From NCBI GenBank assembly GCA_029781135.1, contig JAKOXH010000009.1, forward strand, positions 1 to 36,915: a stretch of 36,915 nucleotides of DNA. The letters are read 5' to 3'. The position numbers and the translations under genes were made by a program. Below the pieces are notes generated by a model. It saw only the letters and a program-made list of their open reading frames with translations. It was not told where the DNA came from and did no database searches. Source of the stretch: Planctomycetota bacterium. GTDB lineage: Bacteria; Planctomycetota; Planctomycetia; Pirellulales; Lacipirellulaceae. Positions 24,174 through 33,435 of this stretch are shown piece by piece. The first letter of the stretch is position 1. Every line of letters begins with the position of its first letter.

Positions 24174-24587
24174 ATGTTGATTCCAACTCATTACCGGGGC
24201 GCTCGGCACGTGGGCATCACTTATCTTGATGTCGAGATTGGCAACCCTGCCGATCCCGATAAAACGTTGACCGTGGAATTCATGGTCGATTCGGGAGCGA
24301 TCTATACAGTCGCGCCATCGACTGTTCTCGGTGAACTCGGCATCAAGCCGATTTCCGAGGAGAAGTTTTGGCTTGCTAATGGTGAGAAAATTGTTCGCAA
24401 GCGCGGCGGCGCATTCTTCAAGTACGGCGATAAGGTCGGCATTGCCGACGTGATTTTTGGCGAAGAGGGGGATAGCAACCTCCTTGGCGCCACAACTCTG
24501 GAATCGCTTGGTCTGGCGCTGGACCCATTCAAACGCGAATTAAAACCACTTCCGATGATCATCGGCGGCTTTCGGCCGCCCACGTAA
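24174..24587 (+). CDS. Clan AA (retropepsin-like) aspartic protease
   Basis: A 137-residue single-domain protease, second of its kind in the window. The catalytic loop is EFMVDSGAIYTVAP (Asp39-Ser-Gly; DSG instead of DTG, which is permitted), followed by the flap-like FWLANGEKI and the LLGATTLESLGLALD motif. Function unknown. The start may instead be the GTG at 24210 (VGITYLDVEIG), which matches the way relatives begin; neither start has a strong ribosome site. It is inserted between the ATPase gene and a repeated copy of that gene's 3-prime end. Confidence 0.8.
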   Translation: MLIPTHYRGARHVGITYLDVEIGNPADPDKTLTVEFMVDSGAIYTVAPSTVLGELGIKPISEEKFWLANGEKIVRKRGGAFFKYGDKVGIADVIFGEEGDSNLLGATTLESLGLALDPFKRELKPLPMIIGGFRPPT

Positions 24588-24624
24588 ATCAGACGAAGCA
24601 TTTCGTGCCTCGTGCGCCATACGT

Positions 24625-24706
24625 CGAGTGCGTCCTAGCCGGACTCTATGCCACCGATCACATCAGCCGTAGCCAACAACGCGGGCGGATTGTGTACGAG
24701 ACGTAA
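24625..24706 (+). pseudogene. Second copy of the AAA+ gene 3-prime end
   Basis: Matches about 24053-24134 (the final 27 codons: [20 protein letters not shown]). It ends TACGAGACG plus TAA, where the intact gene has TATGAAACA plus TGA. It has no start of its own. Confidence 0.85.
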
Positions 24707-24731
24707 GAGCGGGGATTCGACAGGAGACGGA

Positions 24732-24826
24732 TAGTGGTACGGTTTACGGGAAAAAAATGTAGTCCTCTCGCTCCGCGAGGATGATCATCACGCGGAGCGC
24801 GATGACCACACGGAACCGTACCACTA
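24732..24826. repeat. Inverted-repeat element with 13-base perfect ends
   Basis: TAGTGGTACGGTT (24732-24744) and its complement (24814-24826) enclose a TCGCTCCGCGA-type hairpin like that at 14784-14827. It looks like a composite REP element or a small non-autonomous element. Confidence 0.75.
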
Positions 24827-24843
24827 CCAGGAAACGTTCGAAG

Positions 24844-24873
24844 TTGCGACTCGCCCGTTGAACAGCGTATAAT
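24844..24873 (+). promoter_or_regulatory. Putative promoter of the antitoxin-PIN pair
   Basis: TTGCGA (24844-24849) and TATAAT (24868-24873), 18 bases apart, 45 bases before the antitoxin ATG. Confidence 0.55.
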
Positions 24874-24918
24874 GAGAAGTGTTCTTTAAGAATTAGCTCG
24901 TACCATAAAATTGTAGCG

Positions 24919-25170
24919 ATGACTTACTACGGAACAGTACAAAACGGCATGGTCATGCTGCGGAATGGCGCATCGCTGCCGGATGGAACCTGCGTAACCG
25001 TTGTACCTGTGCGGGACTTAACTGAACATCCGGTTAGTGGCGAAGAGCAGACGATCTGGCAGAAGCTCGCCGAACTGGGGCGTCAGGTCGAATCGGAACC
25101 GTGCGATCTGCCGTCCGACCTGGCCGCCAATCACGATCACTACTTGCATGGGCTGCCGAAGCGCCAATGA
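24919..25170 (+). CDS. DUF104/AF2212-like putative antitoxin
   Basis: An 83-residue protein. The N-terminal half has the small beta-barrel pattern GTVQNGMVMLRNGASLPDGT followed by VTVVPV, as in the AF2212/DUF104 family. The C-terminal part (about 40-83) is helical and acidic, the form expected for binding and neutralising a PIN nuclease. The stop overlaps the PIN start as ATGA, so the two are translationally coupled, as in VapBC-type pairs. A promoter with TATAAT lies just upstream. No strong ribosome binding site. Confidence 0.75.
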   Translation: MTYYGTVQNGMVMLRNGASLPDGTCVTVVPVRDLTEHPVSGEEQTIWQKLAELGRQVESEPCDLPSDLAANHDHYLHGLPKRQ

Positions 25171-25577
25171 ACCTGACGTTCGCCGACACATTTTACTATC
25201 TGGCGTTGCTCAATCCGGAGGATGAGGCGCACGAGCGAGCGCTTGTGGCCACTGCCGAACGCAAGGGAAAGCTTGTCACAACTCAATGGGTCTTGACGGA
25301 AGTCGGCGATGCGTTTGCTGCGCCGGCTTATCGCCAGCGCTTTATCCAATTGGTTCGCGTCATCGAAGCTGACCCGGATACCATGGTCATCTCAGCGAGC
25401 GATGAACTCTTTCGCGATGCCGTGAAACTGTTCAGCGAGCGTCCAGACAAAACCTGGCCTTTGACCGATTGCATCAGCTTTCTCGTGATGGAACGACACG
25501 GCATCCAACACGTCCTCACTGGCGATCGCCACTTTGCCCAGGCCGGCTTCACGTTGCTCCTGTCCGCGGCTGCATAG
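25167..25577 (+). CDS. PIN-domain ribonuclease, VapC-like putative toxin
   Basis: A 136-residue PIN protein. Acidic active-site residues are in the expected places: Asp near residue 7 (TFADTFYYLAL), Glu in LTEVGDA, Asp in LTDCISFLV and Asp in TGDRHFAQAGF. PIN toxins cut specific RNAs (tRNA, rRNA or mRNA) when the antitoxin is lost. The chosen start (MNLTFADTF) overlaps the antitoxin stop. A dead relative of this protein is at 20178-20531, which suggests that this family was once present twice here. Confidence 0.85.
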   Translation: MNLTFADTFYYLALLNPEDEAHERALVATAERKGKLVTTQWVLTEVGDAFAAPAYRQRFIQLVRVIEADPDTMVISASDELFRDAVKLFSERPDKTWPLTDCISFLVMERHGIQHVLTGDRHFAQAGFTLLLSAAA

Positions 25578-25616
25578 GACGTGTCGACGACGGTCCTGCG
25601 CATGAAACAGCCGGCC

Positions 25617-25654
25617 GCAGCCAACAACGCGGACGGATCGTGTACGAGACGTGA
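25617..25654 (+). pseudogene. Third copy of the AAA+ gene 3-prime end
   Basis: The last 12 codons ([11 protein letters not shown] in the original frame) recur after the PIN gene, ending TACGAGACG plus TGA. It shares TACGAGACG with the copy at 24625-24706, unlike the intact gene. Confidence 0.8.
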
Positions 25655-25684
25655 TTGTCGCCTGCCGAATTGTCGGTCTATAAT
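25655..25684 (+). promoter_or_regulatory. Putative promoter of the Uma2-family gene
   Basis: TTGTCG (25655-25660) and TATAAT (25679-25684), 18 bases apart, 41 bases before the ATG. Confidence 0.55.
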
Positions 25685-25725
25685 GAATATTGCAGCGGGT
25701 GACGTGCATGAAAATGGAATAATTT

Positions 25726-26280
25726 ATGGCAACCATTACCTCACTTCTTACAGCCGAACAGTATGCGGTGCTGCCCGACTCGTTTGACGGTCCGACTGAG
25801 TTAATAAAAGGGGAACTAGTAACGATGTCTCCGGCAAGGCCTCGGCATGGCGAAATCTGCATGCGCATCGTATACCTCCTGACGAAGTTCTTAGAAGTCA
25901 CTCCGCTTGGCCGCGTTGTCTGCAACGATTCGGGTATGGTCACGGAGCGCGGGCCAGACACGGTTCGGGGGCCGGACGTTTCGTACTACAGCTACAAGCG
26001 CGTGCCCAAGGGGCCGCTTCCCGATGGTTTACTCAATGTGGCACCGGAGCTTGTGTTTGAAGTTCGATCGCCAAACGACCGCTGGAGTGAACTACACACC
26101 AAAGTGGCGGAATACTTGAACGCGAACGTTTTGGCGGTCTGCGTTCTCGATGACGAGACCCGGACGGCCCACCTCTACTTCGCCGACCGCAAACCGCAGG
26201 TGCTATCGGCCGAGGATGAATTCACGCTCCCCGATATTCTCGGCGACTTCCGCGTTACGATACGGCAGTTCTTTGAGTAA
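25726..26280 (+). CDS. Uma2 family (DUF820) putative endonuclease
   Basis: A 184-residue protein of the PD-(D/E)XK-type Uma2 family. It opens with the typical LLTAEQYAVLPDSFDGPTEL, followed by LIKGELVTMSPARPRHG. Catalytic candidates are Glu in IKGELV, Asp in RGPDVSYYS, and ELVFEVRSPND with a later Lys (HTKVAEYL). The family is very abundant in planctomycetes and cyanobacteria; cellular roles are largely unknown. The start is preceded by a plausible promoter. It closes the accessory region. Confidence 0.87.
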   Translation: MATITSLLTAEQYAVLPDSFDGPTELIKGELVTMSPARPRHGEICMRIVYLLTKFLEVTPLGRVVCNDSGMVTERGPDTVRGPDVSYYSYKRVPKGPLPDGLLNVAPELVFEVRSPNDRWSELHTKVAEYLNANVLAVCVLDDETRTAHLYFADRKPQVLSAEDEFTLPDILGDFRVTIRQFFE

Positions 26281-26338
26281 TCCGAGATAACGACGTCGGC
26301 CGCACGGTGCGTCTCGAAAATTCGCTGCCGGGGCCATG

Positions 26339-27193
26339 CTACTCGTCCAGGAAACAGTGCTTTAGTATTTCTTCGGCCGTCGCCACATACCCCGTGTAAA
26401 ACGGCCCGAACTCGGCGTAGCGGGCCGAGGCTTCGTCGAAGCGCATGCGATACACGATGTCCTTGAGATACTCGGGATTGGCGGCCCACAGCGTAACGCC
26501 CCATTCCCAGTCTTCCAAGCCGACACCAACCGTAATTAGTTGCGAGACCTTGCCGGCGAACGCAATGCCGCTACGGGCGTGCTCGATCATGAGCCGATTG
26601 CGTTCCTCTTTCGGCAACGTAAACCAATTTTCATTCACCTTCCGCTTCTTGTTCATCGGGTAGAAGCACAGCGCCGGGTAGGGCGGGAAATCGGGCGTCA
26701 GCCGCTGCCGATTCATATCGATAAGTCGGTCTGAATATGCCTTCACGCGGGCTTGGTACTCGGCGCTTGCCGCATCCATCCCCTCGGCTACCAGACGTTC
26801 GCCGAACTGTTCGGGCGTCTGCACATACTCACTGATTTCGGTCATGGAAACGAATGACCAGCGTGGCACGATCGCCGGGCCCAACCGGCCGGCCATGATG
26901 CGCTGATGCACCCGATCGATCTGGAGCGGGTTCGGGTCGAGCGCCATCGCGCCGAAGTCGGCCTTCTGACCGCTGACGATCGTCGTCTGCAATCGCAGCG
27001 GCGCAGCGGCTCCGACCGGATCAAGTGCCGCAATTAGATCGCGCGAACCGGCGGCGCGATCTTCCGCGGAAAGGCGCGCCAGCGCCCCGCGATCGAACGA
27101 GTAATACAGATGGCTGCAATGCCAGCCACCGCCCACCGGCGCGAGGCTGGGCGGGATCGATGCGGCGGAAGAAGTGGGGGCGGGACGCGGCAT
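26339..27193 (-). CDS. hemQ: Coproheme decarboxylase HemQ (chlorite dismutase-like)
   Basis: A 284-residue haem-binding protein of the chlorite dismutase superfamily. HemQ converts coproheme III to haem b in the coproporphyrin-dependent haem pathway. Features: an LVPR-like core with RWSFVSMTEISEY (111-123), a YPMNKKRKVNENW stretch (178-190) typical of HemQ, the proximal ligand His205 in MIEHARSG, and the DWEWGVTLWA strand. There is no signal peptide, as expected. The distal Gln/Arg choice that separates HemQ from true chlorite dismutase was not resolved, so chlorite degradation cannot be excluded, but cytoplasmic location and organism type favour HemQ. It lies downstream of the spoVR cluster after a 160-base gap without visible genes. 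Confidence 0.85.
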   Translation of the reverse strand: MPRPAPTSSAASIPPSLAPVGGGWHCSHLYYSFDRGALARLSAEDRAAGSRDLIAALDPVGAAAPLRLQTTIVSGQKADFGAMALDPNPLQIDRVHQRIMAGRLGPAIVPRWSFVSMTEISEYVQTPEQFGERLVAEGMDAASAEYQARVKAYSDRLIDMNRQRLTPDFPPYPALCFYPMNKKRKVNENWFTLPKEERNRLMIEHARSGIAFAGKVSQLITVGVGLEDWEWGVTLWAANPEYLKDIVYRMRFDEASARYAEFGPFYTGYVATAEEILKHCFLDE

Positions 27194-27353
27194 GGAGAGC
27201 GCTGAAGAACTTTCTGAAATTGTAAGGCATGCAATCCTATCCTATTTACGCCTGGAATTACAGAGTCACTCTAAATCCCTGATCGAAAAGAGTCCATCGA
27301 CGGCGGGAGCGTACATCATCAAACCGAATTTGATTGCTACGTTCATACACCGG

Positions 27354-27827
27354 TCAATCCAACGCGGCGTCAAAATCTCTCACTAATCGAAGTAACACTT
27401 CCCGTGTCACTGTCGCCGCGATCGGCTGACGCGCACCACCGTTTTCCTTACGATAGCGACTCAGCGCAATTTCACCGCCGCGTCGCACCAGCAGTTCATA
27501 GTAGCTGCGGCCGTCGTCGTCGCGCTGCGGCGGATTGCTGCGAAGCTGCACCACACAGGCCGCGGCATCATGCTCAATCGGGCTGATCGGCTCCATCAGA
27601 TAGGTGAGCCGCGCCGCCAACGCCTTGCCCAATCGCTCCAATCGCGCGGCATCCGCGTTCGCCAACTCGCGGGTGGTTAGACTCAAGCGTGTAAACGTCA
27701 CCGCCAACGAGTTTCGTTCGGTGATATCACATTGGAAGTGGCGCTCGCCGGCATCAATCTCCACGGTGGCCGCACCGCCCGTACCGATGTTCGTTAACTC
27801 GCGTTCCAACAATTGTTGTGCATTCAT
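27354..27827 (-). CDS. Hypothetical protein coupled to spoVR
   Basis: A 157-residue soluble protein not assigned to a family. The N-terminal half alternates short strands ([18 protein letters not shown]), and the middle has a charged helix ([20 protein letters not shown]). The C-terminus has [18 protein letters not shown] followed by a helix. The overall pattern is of a small alpha/beta protein. Its ATG overlaps the spoVR stop as ATGA, with GAGGGGG upstream, so it is the fourth member of the prkA-yeaH-spoVR operon. A role connected to that kinase pathway is inference from position only. Confidence 0.8.
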   Translation of the reverse strand: MNAQQLLERELTNIGTGGAATVEIDAGERHFQCDITERNSLAVTFTRLSLTTRELANADAARLERLGKALAARLTYLMEPISPIEHDAAACVVQLRSNPPQRDDDGRSYYELLVRRGGEIALSRYRKENGGARQPIAATVTREVLLRLVRDFDAALD

Positions 27828-29365
27828 AAGTGTGCCCCCTCTTCCAGCTCGATTGCTTCTCCCTTTTCGACGTGATGTTCCGCACCATCAAACGACAGAA
27901 CCGTGTGCGTGTCCTGGATAATCGTTTCCAAGTGTACCGGTCGCGTCCAGAGCGTATGTAAATTTCGCAGCGTTTCGCGCGCGTAATCCAACTGCAACTC
28001 GACGCCGGAATAAGTGTGCTCCAAATACAATTCGCCGCGATTCTTGTAATTGCCATCGCGCACGGCAATTTGCGGCCGGCCCATGTTCGTCAGGCTCGCC
28101 AGCAACTGCCGCTTCACCTTAGGAAACTCGCGTGATTCAATCTCATAGTATTCCGTGCTCGCGTTGTAGCCAAACTTGAAGAGTCGCTGGTCGCGGACGA
28201 AATCGAGCGTCAGAAACTCATCGATGAACGTAAGATCGTTGTGAATCCGGCGAACCTCGAAGATTTTGTCACGTCCCAGGCCGGCCTTCGTGTTCCAATT
28301 TCGCCGTTCCCGTTCATCATCGCACTCGTTGTACTCCTTGCCAAATGCCCCGCGATTCCACCGGTCCTCGATATCGCGAAACAACTCAATTCCCAACTTG
28401 TACGGATTCAACTGCGTCGGTGAACTGGCGAGCGTGCCGCTGTGATGATCGCAATAGTTCACCACCTCGGCCGCCGTGAGGCCCTGCCGCGTCATGATGG
28501 TCGAATGCCAATAACTGGCCCAACCTTCGTTCATAATTTTCGTCTGGCCTTGCGGCGCGAAATAGTAGGCTTCATCGCGAACGATCGAAAGCACGTCCGC
28601 CTGCCAACCGTTGAGCGGAGCATGTTCGAGCAGGAACAATAGCAAGTCGCGCTCCGGCCGTTCCGGGAACGGTTTCGCTTCGCGCCGTTTCTCCTCCATC
28701 TCCTTCGCCGCCGCCGCGAGTTTGCCGGGCGGATTGATGAACGAATCCATATAGTTCTTAGCTCGGAATCGCGGTGGCTCCTCCCGTTCGTCGCGGGCAG
28801 CATCGTCAGCGAAATCGTAGCGACTCTTTTCCTCACGCCGTCGAATGAACGGTGAGTGAATATCGATTTGGTCCTCCAAACTCAGGCACGCGTCGATGAA
28901 TTCCTCGACCTCCTCGACGCCGACATCGTCCATGTACCGCCGCACCCGGTTGCCATGGTTCGCCATCTCGTCCATCATCTTGCGATTCGTCTGGCTGAAC
29001 CAAAAATTGTTCTTGAAGAAGTCGCAATGACCGTACACGTGGGCCATCACCAGTTTCTGATCGGTGAGGGCGTTGTTCGTCATGAGGTAGGCGTAGCACG
29101 GGTTGTTGTTGATCACCATCTCGTAGATTTTCTGCAACCCGTGGTGATAGCCCTTGCTCAACTGCTCGTATTCCATACCGAACCGCCAATGCGGATAACG
29201 CACCGGGAAGCCGCCCTTGGCCGCGATGGCATTCAGTTGGTCGGCATCGATGTACTCGAAGATCGTCGGGTAGAAATCGAGGCCATGCCCGCGCGCATAT
29301 TCCTCCACCTCGCGCTGCATCGCGACCAACTGCGGCGGCAATCTGGAGGTTTCCACGGTGGACAT
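27824..29365 (-). CDS. SpoVR/YcgB family protein
   Basis: A 513-residue protein of the SpoVR family, named for a B. subtilis cortex-formation protein and found as YcgB in non-sporulating bacteria. Typical stretches: [57 protein letters not shown] and [15 protein letters not shown]. The biochemical activity is unknown. It is a conserved companion of PrkA and YeaH. The frame extends upstream to a TTG at 29428, but that part translates a heptamer array; the ATG at 29365 gives the family N-terminus, though no good ribosome site precedes it. Confidence 0.92.
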   Translation of the reverse strand: MSTVETSRLPPQLVAMQREVEEYARGHGLDFYPTIFEYIDADQLNAIAAKGGFPVRYPHWRFGMEYEQLSKGYHHGLQKIYEMVINNNPCYAYLMTNNALTDQKLVMAHVYGHCDFFKNNFWFSQTNRKMMDEMANHGNRVRRYMDDVGVEEVEEFIDACLSLEDQIDIHSPFIRRREEKSRYDFADDAARDEREEPPRFRAKNYMDSFINPPGKLAAAAKEMEEKRREAKPFPERPERDLLLFLLEHAPLNGWQADVLSIVRDEAYYFAPQGQTKIMNEGWASYWHSTIMTRQGLTAAEVVNYCDHHSGTLASSPTQLNPYKLGIELFRDIEDRWNRGAFGKEYNECDDERERRNWNTKAGLGRDKIFEVRRIHNDLTFIDEFLTLDFVRDQRLFKFGYNASTEYYEIESREFPKVKRQLLASLTNMGRPQIAVRDGNYKNRGELYLEHTYSGVELQLDYARETLRNLHTLWTRPVHLETIIQDTHTVLSFDGAEHHVEKGEAIELEEGAHL

Positions 29366-29377
29366 AAATGTTGTTGT

Positions 29378-29445
29378 GGATAGTCGATAGTTGTTAGTGG
29401 ATAGTTGCTGAGATACTTCGCAAATCAACTCTCAACCCTCAACCT
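29378..29445. repeat. Heptamer arrays between spoVR and yeaH
   Basis: GGATAGT, CGATAGT, TGTTAGT, GGATAGT (29378-29405) and TCAACTC, TCAACCC, TCAACCT (29425-29445). The right array touches the yeaH stop codon (TAG, 29446-29444). Complementarity of the arms is only partial. Confidence 0.85.
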
Positions 29446-30556
29446 ATCGCCCCTTTCCCAAAAACTGCTTGATCGACTCATAAATTCCGTCCTTGTCTTC
29501 AATTTCCGAAAGCACGAGCGCCTCGTGCTCGTCGCCAAATCGATTCTGCAAATGCCCAAGGAATTCGCCGCTACCATAAGGGCTTTCCACCTGGCCGTAA
29601 CAGAACAAATTCACGACCGGCAGCAGTCGCTCGCCGAGCACGCGGAACGCCTCCTCGTTATCCTCGCCCCAGTTATCGCCATCGGAGAATTGGAAGCAGT
29701 ACAGGTTCCACTCACTCTGAGGAAACTGTTCCTCAATCAGCGAGGCACACGCCTTGTAGGCCGAGCTAATCCGCGTGCCGCCACTCTCACGCGTATGGTA
29801 AAACGTCTGCTCATCCACTTCCTTGGCCACGGCATCGTGAATGATGTACCGAGTTTCGATTCCCTGGTACTGGCTCGATAACCAGGTGTCGATCCAAAAC
29901 GCTTCCGTGCGCACGATTTCCTTTTGCTCGTCGGTCATTGAGCCTGAAACGTCCATCATGTAAATCACCGCTGCATTTACCTGCGGATGCGGAACGGTGT
30001 TCCACGACCGATATTGCTTGTCCGCCTTGATCGGCACCACCCGCGGATCTTTCGGCTCGTACACGCCCGTCGAAATCTGCCGCCGCAACGCCCGCAGGTA
30101 CGTCCGCTTGAAGTGACGTAGCGATTCCGGCCCCGCCTGCCGAATGCTGTTGTACTTCGCCTTTTCTTGCACGATCGACGCGTTGCCCCGTGGTTCGATT
30201 CGCGGCAATTCCAACTCTTCGCCCAGAATCTCCGCCAGTTCCTCCAGCGATACATCTACTTCCAGCAAGTGTCCGCCGCCTGGGTCGCTGCCCGCGGGGC
30301 CTTGCCCGCTTTTTTGATCTCCGCCCTTGCCCAGCGGTTGTCCTTCCTCGCCCTCGCCCTGCCCTACGCCGCCCGCGCCGTTGTCGCCAAAGCGAAAGTG
30401 GGGAACATCGAGCTGGGGCACCGGGATGCTGACCAAATCCCGCCCCTTGCGGCCAATCATCTCGCCATGGGTCACATATTTGCGCAGATTCTTCCGAATA
30501 CGGCCCCGCACAATCTGCCGAAATCGCCGCTGATCGCGCTCAATCTTCATGACCAT
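29444..30556 (-). CDS. YeaH/YhbH family protein (DUF444) with VWA domain
   Basis: A 370-residue protein. The N-terminal part is basic ([18 protein letters not shown]), followed by a Gly/Gln-rich linker (about 55-100). The C-terminal half is a von Willebrand A domain with the metal-binding MIDAS motif DVSGSM (202-207). In E. coli the homologue acts with the kinase YeaG (PrkA) in stress and nitrogen-starvation responses. Start 30556 or 30550; no clear ribosome site precedes either. The longer frame to 30601 translates a heptamer array. The stop TAG lies at the edge of the spoVR-yeaH heptamer arrays. Confidence 0.92.
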   Translation of the reverse strand: MVMKIERDQRRFRQIVRGRIRKNLRKYVTHGEMIGRKGRDLVSIPVPQLDVPHFRFGDNGAGGVGQGEGEEGQPLGKGGDQKSGQGPAGSDPGGGHLLEVDVSLEELAEILGEELELPRIEPRGNASIVQEKAKYNSIRQAGPESLRHFKRTYLRALRRQISTGVYEPKDPRVVPIKADKQYRSWNTVPHPQVNAAVIYMMDVSGSMTDEQKEIVRTEAFWIDTWLSSQYQGIETRYIIHDAVAKEVDEQTFYHTRESGGTRISSAYKACASLIEEQFPQSEWNLYCFQFSDGDNWGEDNEEAFRVLGERLLPVVNLFCYGQVESPYGSGEFLGHLQNRFGDEHEALVLSEIEDKDGIYESIKQFLGKGR

Positions 30557-30559
30557 GAT

Positions 30560-30647
30560 ATTAGGTGTAAGTCGTAAGGTGTAAGTCGTAAGTGGAGGCA
30601 AATCCGGCCACCTGCGATCTCAGGCATACGACTTAAGCCTTAAACCT
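30560..30647. repeat. Heptamer arrays between yeaH and prkA
   Basis: Left: ATTAGGT, GTAAGTC, GTAAGGT, GTAAGTC, GTAAGTG (30560-30594). Right: ACTTAAG, CCTTAAA and a partial CCTACTT (from 30631). The right array overlaps the prkA stop TAG (30648-30646). Confidence 0.85.
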
Positions 30648-32706
30648 ACTTTCGCTCCCGCACATCTCCCCGCGCAAAAATACTCGCCACGTAGTTCAGC
30701 ACATCGGTTGCACTCTCGTCGTCGTAGCCGTAATCGCGAATTAAGCGACCTTTCACGACGTCGATCTTCTGCTGCGTCTCGGCATCGACCACGTTCGATA
30801 CCAGACTCGTCAACTTGATCGAATCCTTCTGATCCTCGAACAATTTGAGTTCGAGCGCCTTATATAGCCGCTCGTTCGTCTTGTAGTCGAACGTCTTACC
30901 GTCAATGGAAAGCGCGCCGATGTAGTTCATGATCTCTCGGCGGAAATCGTCCTTGCGGCTTTCTGGAATATCGATCTTCTCCTCGATCGAGCGCATCAGC
31001 CGCTCATCCGGCTCCTCGCTTTTGCCGGTAAAGCGGTTCCGCACCTTTTCCTTCTGCGTGTACGCCTTCACATTGTCGATGTAGTTGCCGCAGAGCCGCT
31101 TGAGCGCATCCTCGTCGGCCGCGATGGCCCGCTGCACTTCGTTCTTCACGATGTTCTCGTACTCCTCCTTTACCACACCGAGCAGATCACGATATTCCTG
31201 CTTCGTTTCCTCATTGTTGATGAGGCTATGGTGTTTAAGACCCGCTTCCAATTCGTTGAGCACCATGAACGGGTTGATGCTCTTCGACTCAGGATGGGCC
31301 ACGAGGGCGTTCGAAATCTTGTCCTGCACGTAGCGCGGCGAAATGCCGATCATGCCTTCCTGTGTCGCTTGATCGCGCAGCTCGAGAATGTTCTCCTCCG
31401 TGAATCCTGGCAGCGTCTTGCCGTTGTAAAGCTTGAGCTTTTGCAACCGCGAGAGGCCAGCGTGCTTCGGCTCCTCCAACCGGGTGAGCACGGCCCACAT
31501 CGCGGCCATTTCGATCGTGTGCGGCGCGATGTGCTTGCCGCGCACCGTATTCTTGTTGTAATCCTTCTCGTAAATCTTCACTTCGTCCGTGAGCGACGTG
31601 ACGTACGGAATATCGATCTTCACCGTCCGGTCGCGCAGCGCTTCCATGAACTCATTGTTCTGCAGCCGGCGATATTCCGGCTCGTTCGTGTGGCCGATGA
31701 TCACCTCGTCGATGTCCGTCTGGGCGAACTTCTTCGGCTTGATGCGATGCTCCTGGCTCGCCCCCAACAGGTCGTACAAGAACGCCACATCGAGCTTCAA
31801 CACTTCGACAAACTCGATGACCCCACGGTTCGCGATGTTGAATTCGCCGTCGAAGTTGAACGCCCGTGGGTCGCTATCGCTGCCGTACTCGGCGATCTTG
31901 CGATAGTTGATGTCGCCCGTGAGTTCCGTGGCGTCTTGGTTTTTTTCGTCCTTCGGCTGAAACGTGCCGATGCCGACGCGGTCCTTTTCGCTCAAGAGCA
32001 CCCGCTTCACGCGCACATCTTGCGCCACGCGGCTCCAATCGCCATCGTACTTCTTCAGCCGCTGGTAATACATGAACCGGCAGAACGGATCGAGTTCGCC
32101 CTCGATCTTCACCTGCCGTTCATTGTCGGCTTTTCCCGCGTTCAATTTGGCCTCCACATCCGCGCGAAACCGCTGGGGGAAGATGTGGAGCGGCTCCTCG
32201 TTCATCGGGCACCAATGCACGGCCGCGATGTTCTCTGGATCGTTTTCATCCACCCAGCCCAACGTATACAGCGCGCCGTCGTCGGTCGCCGAGTAACGCT
32301 CCAGGCCCTTCTTCAAGAGCCGCGCGATCGTGCTCTTGCTGCTTCCCACCGGGCCATGCAACAGCAACACACGGCGCTCAATGCCGTAGCCGGCGGCGGC
32401 GCTCTTAAGCGCGTTCATGAAGTGATGCAGCGGCTGATCGAGACCGAACACAGCGTCTCGGCCATCATTATCTGGATCATTGAAGAAGTGGTAATGAATC
32501 CGCTTCTCACGACCTCGTTCAGTGGTCTCTACGCCATACGACAAGATCATGTCGTACAACCGCTGGTACGCAGTTCGCGTCACTTCCGGGTGTTCGCGCA
32601 CGATGTCGAGATACTCCGCGAACGTTCCCACCCAATTCTTACGGCGGAACTGATCGCAATCCTGTCGTTGGGCAACTAGGGCGATGATATCACGTCCGTC
32701 GCTCAT
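30646..32706 (-). CDS. prkA: PrkA/YeaG family serine protein kinase
   Basis: A 686-residue cytoplasmic protein. The N-terminal AAA+-like domain has Walker A GPVGSSKS (118-125) and a later [10 protein letters not shown] and [11 protein letters not shown] stretch. The C-terminal PrkA domain is seen from about residue 430 ([15 protein letters not shown]), ending with a helical segment. PrkA/YeaG are Hanks-unlike kinases (some act as AAA+ proteases) working with YeaH and SpoVR/YcgB under stress or starvation. AGGAG lies eight bases before the ATG. First gene of the minus-strand set prkA-yeaH-spoVR-hypothetical. The 730 bases upstream (32707-33435) hold no recognisable gene. Confidence 0.94.
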   Translation of the reverse strand: MSDGRDIIALVAQRQDCDQFRRKNWVGTFAEYLDIVREHPEVTRTAYQRLYDMILSYGVETTERGREKRIHYHFFNDPDNDGRDAVFGLDQPLHHFMNALKSAAAGYGIERRVLLLHGPVGSSKSTIARLLKKGLERYSATDDGALYTLGWVDENDPENIAAVHWCPMNEEPLHIFPQRFRADVEAKLNAGKADNERQVKIEGELDPFCRFMYYQRLKKYDGDWSRVAQDVRVKRVLLSEKDRVGIGTFQPKDEKNQDATELTGDINYRKIAEYGSDSDPRAFNFDGEFNIANRGVIEFVEVLKLDVAFLYDLLGASQEHRIKPKKFAQTDIDEVIIGHTNEPEYRRLQNNEFMEALRDRTVKIDIPYVTSLTDEVKIYEKDYNKNTVRGKHIAPHTIEMAAMWAVLTRLEEPKHAGLSRLQKLKLYNGKTLPGFTEENILELRDQATQEGMIGISPRYVQDKISNALVAHPESKSINPFMVLNELEAGLKHHSLINNEETKQEYRDLLGVVKEEYENIVKNEVQRAIAADEDALKRLCGNYIDNVKAYTQKEKVRNRFTGKSEEPDERLMRSIEEKIDIPESRKDDFRREIMNYIGALSIDGKTFDYKTNERLYKALELKLFEDQKDSIKLTSLVSNVVDAETQQKIDVVKGRLIRDYGYDDESATDVLNYVASIFARGDVRERK

Positions 32707-33435
32707 GCTTGTTCTCCTGGAAGCGACTTCGACCGCGCCGGATGCGTCGTAACTTTATTGGCTGATTCGCTTCTGTCCTTTCGGTGACGTCTCCGGCCGG
32801 CGATCGTTGTCGCCAAGTTCATGCTGCTTCATCGCGAAACGTTCTCTGTCTCAAATTGTTCAACCAAATGCAATTTCTGGACCGCCGCTGATCAGTGGTT
32901 GTCAACGCGACAGCGTCACGTAAACCATAGCGAACCACCAGCGCGCGCCGCGTCGCCGGGTCGCACACAACGCGCGTGACGACTCAAAACGACGAACGAG
33001 CAAGGTTTTGCCGATCGCCCAAGAGAAGTTTGGCGGCGATGCGCACAACCGGCCAAACGTGGGAGGTGGTTCCAACGCGTGCCAGATTGCACACAGTTAG
33101 AGATTGGCAAAGAGCGGGAACTAGGTGGTGGTGTGTCGGCCAAGCCGCTCGCTCGACCGCGACTCGCGCGAAGTTACGAGTCGCACCTCTTCTAACTCAA
33201 GTATCGGCTCAATTTAGATTTGAGGCAACAGAGAGTTTGCCGATAACGCAAACTCGTCGCCCAAACGCGATCTTCCATAATTGACACAAGTCAAGTCTTA
33301 GCAATAACTTATGACATAAACCTCGCTCGCTTTAAATGGCGGCCGTAATCTGTGCAATTTGGACGTTCCGGGGTTACATTACGCGTAGCAAATCAGCATC
33401 AATTGGGCAATCGAATGCGCAGAATCGGCGAGAGA

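Noticed and set aside
31228..32679. Long plus-strand frame opposite prkA (483 codons)
   Set aside because: It is antisense to an unmistakable PrkA gene; long opposite frames are common in GC-rich DNA, and the peptide shows no family motif.
32976..33284. Possible 102-codon gene in the prkA upstream gap
   Set aside because: No ribosome site, unusual composition and no recognisable family; another frame overlaps on the minus strand equally well.
32707..33435. tRNA or other structured RNA gene in the large gap
   Set aside because: No cloverleaf, T-loop consensus or other RNA motif was seen by eye.
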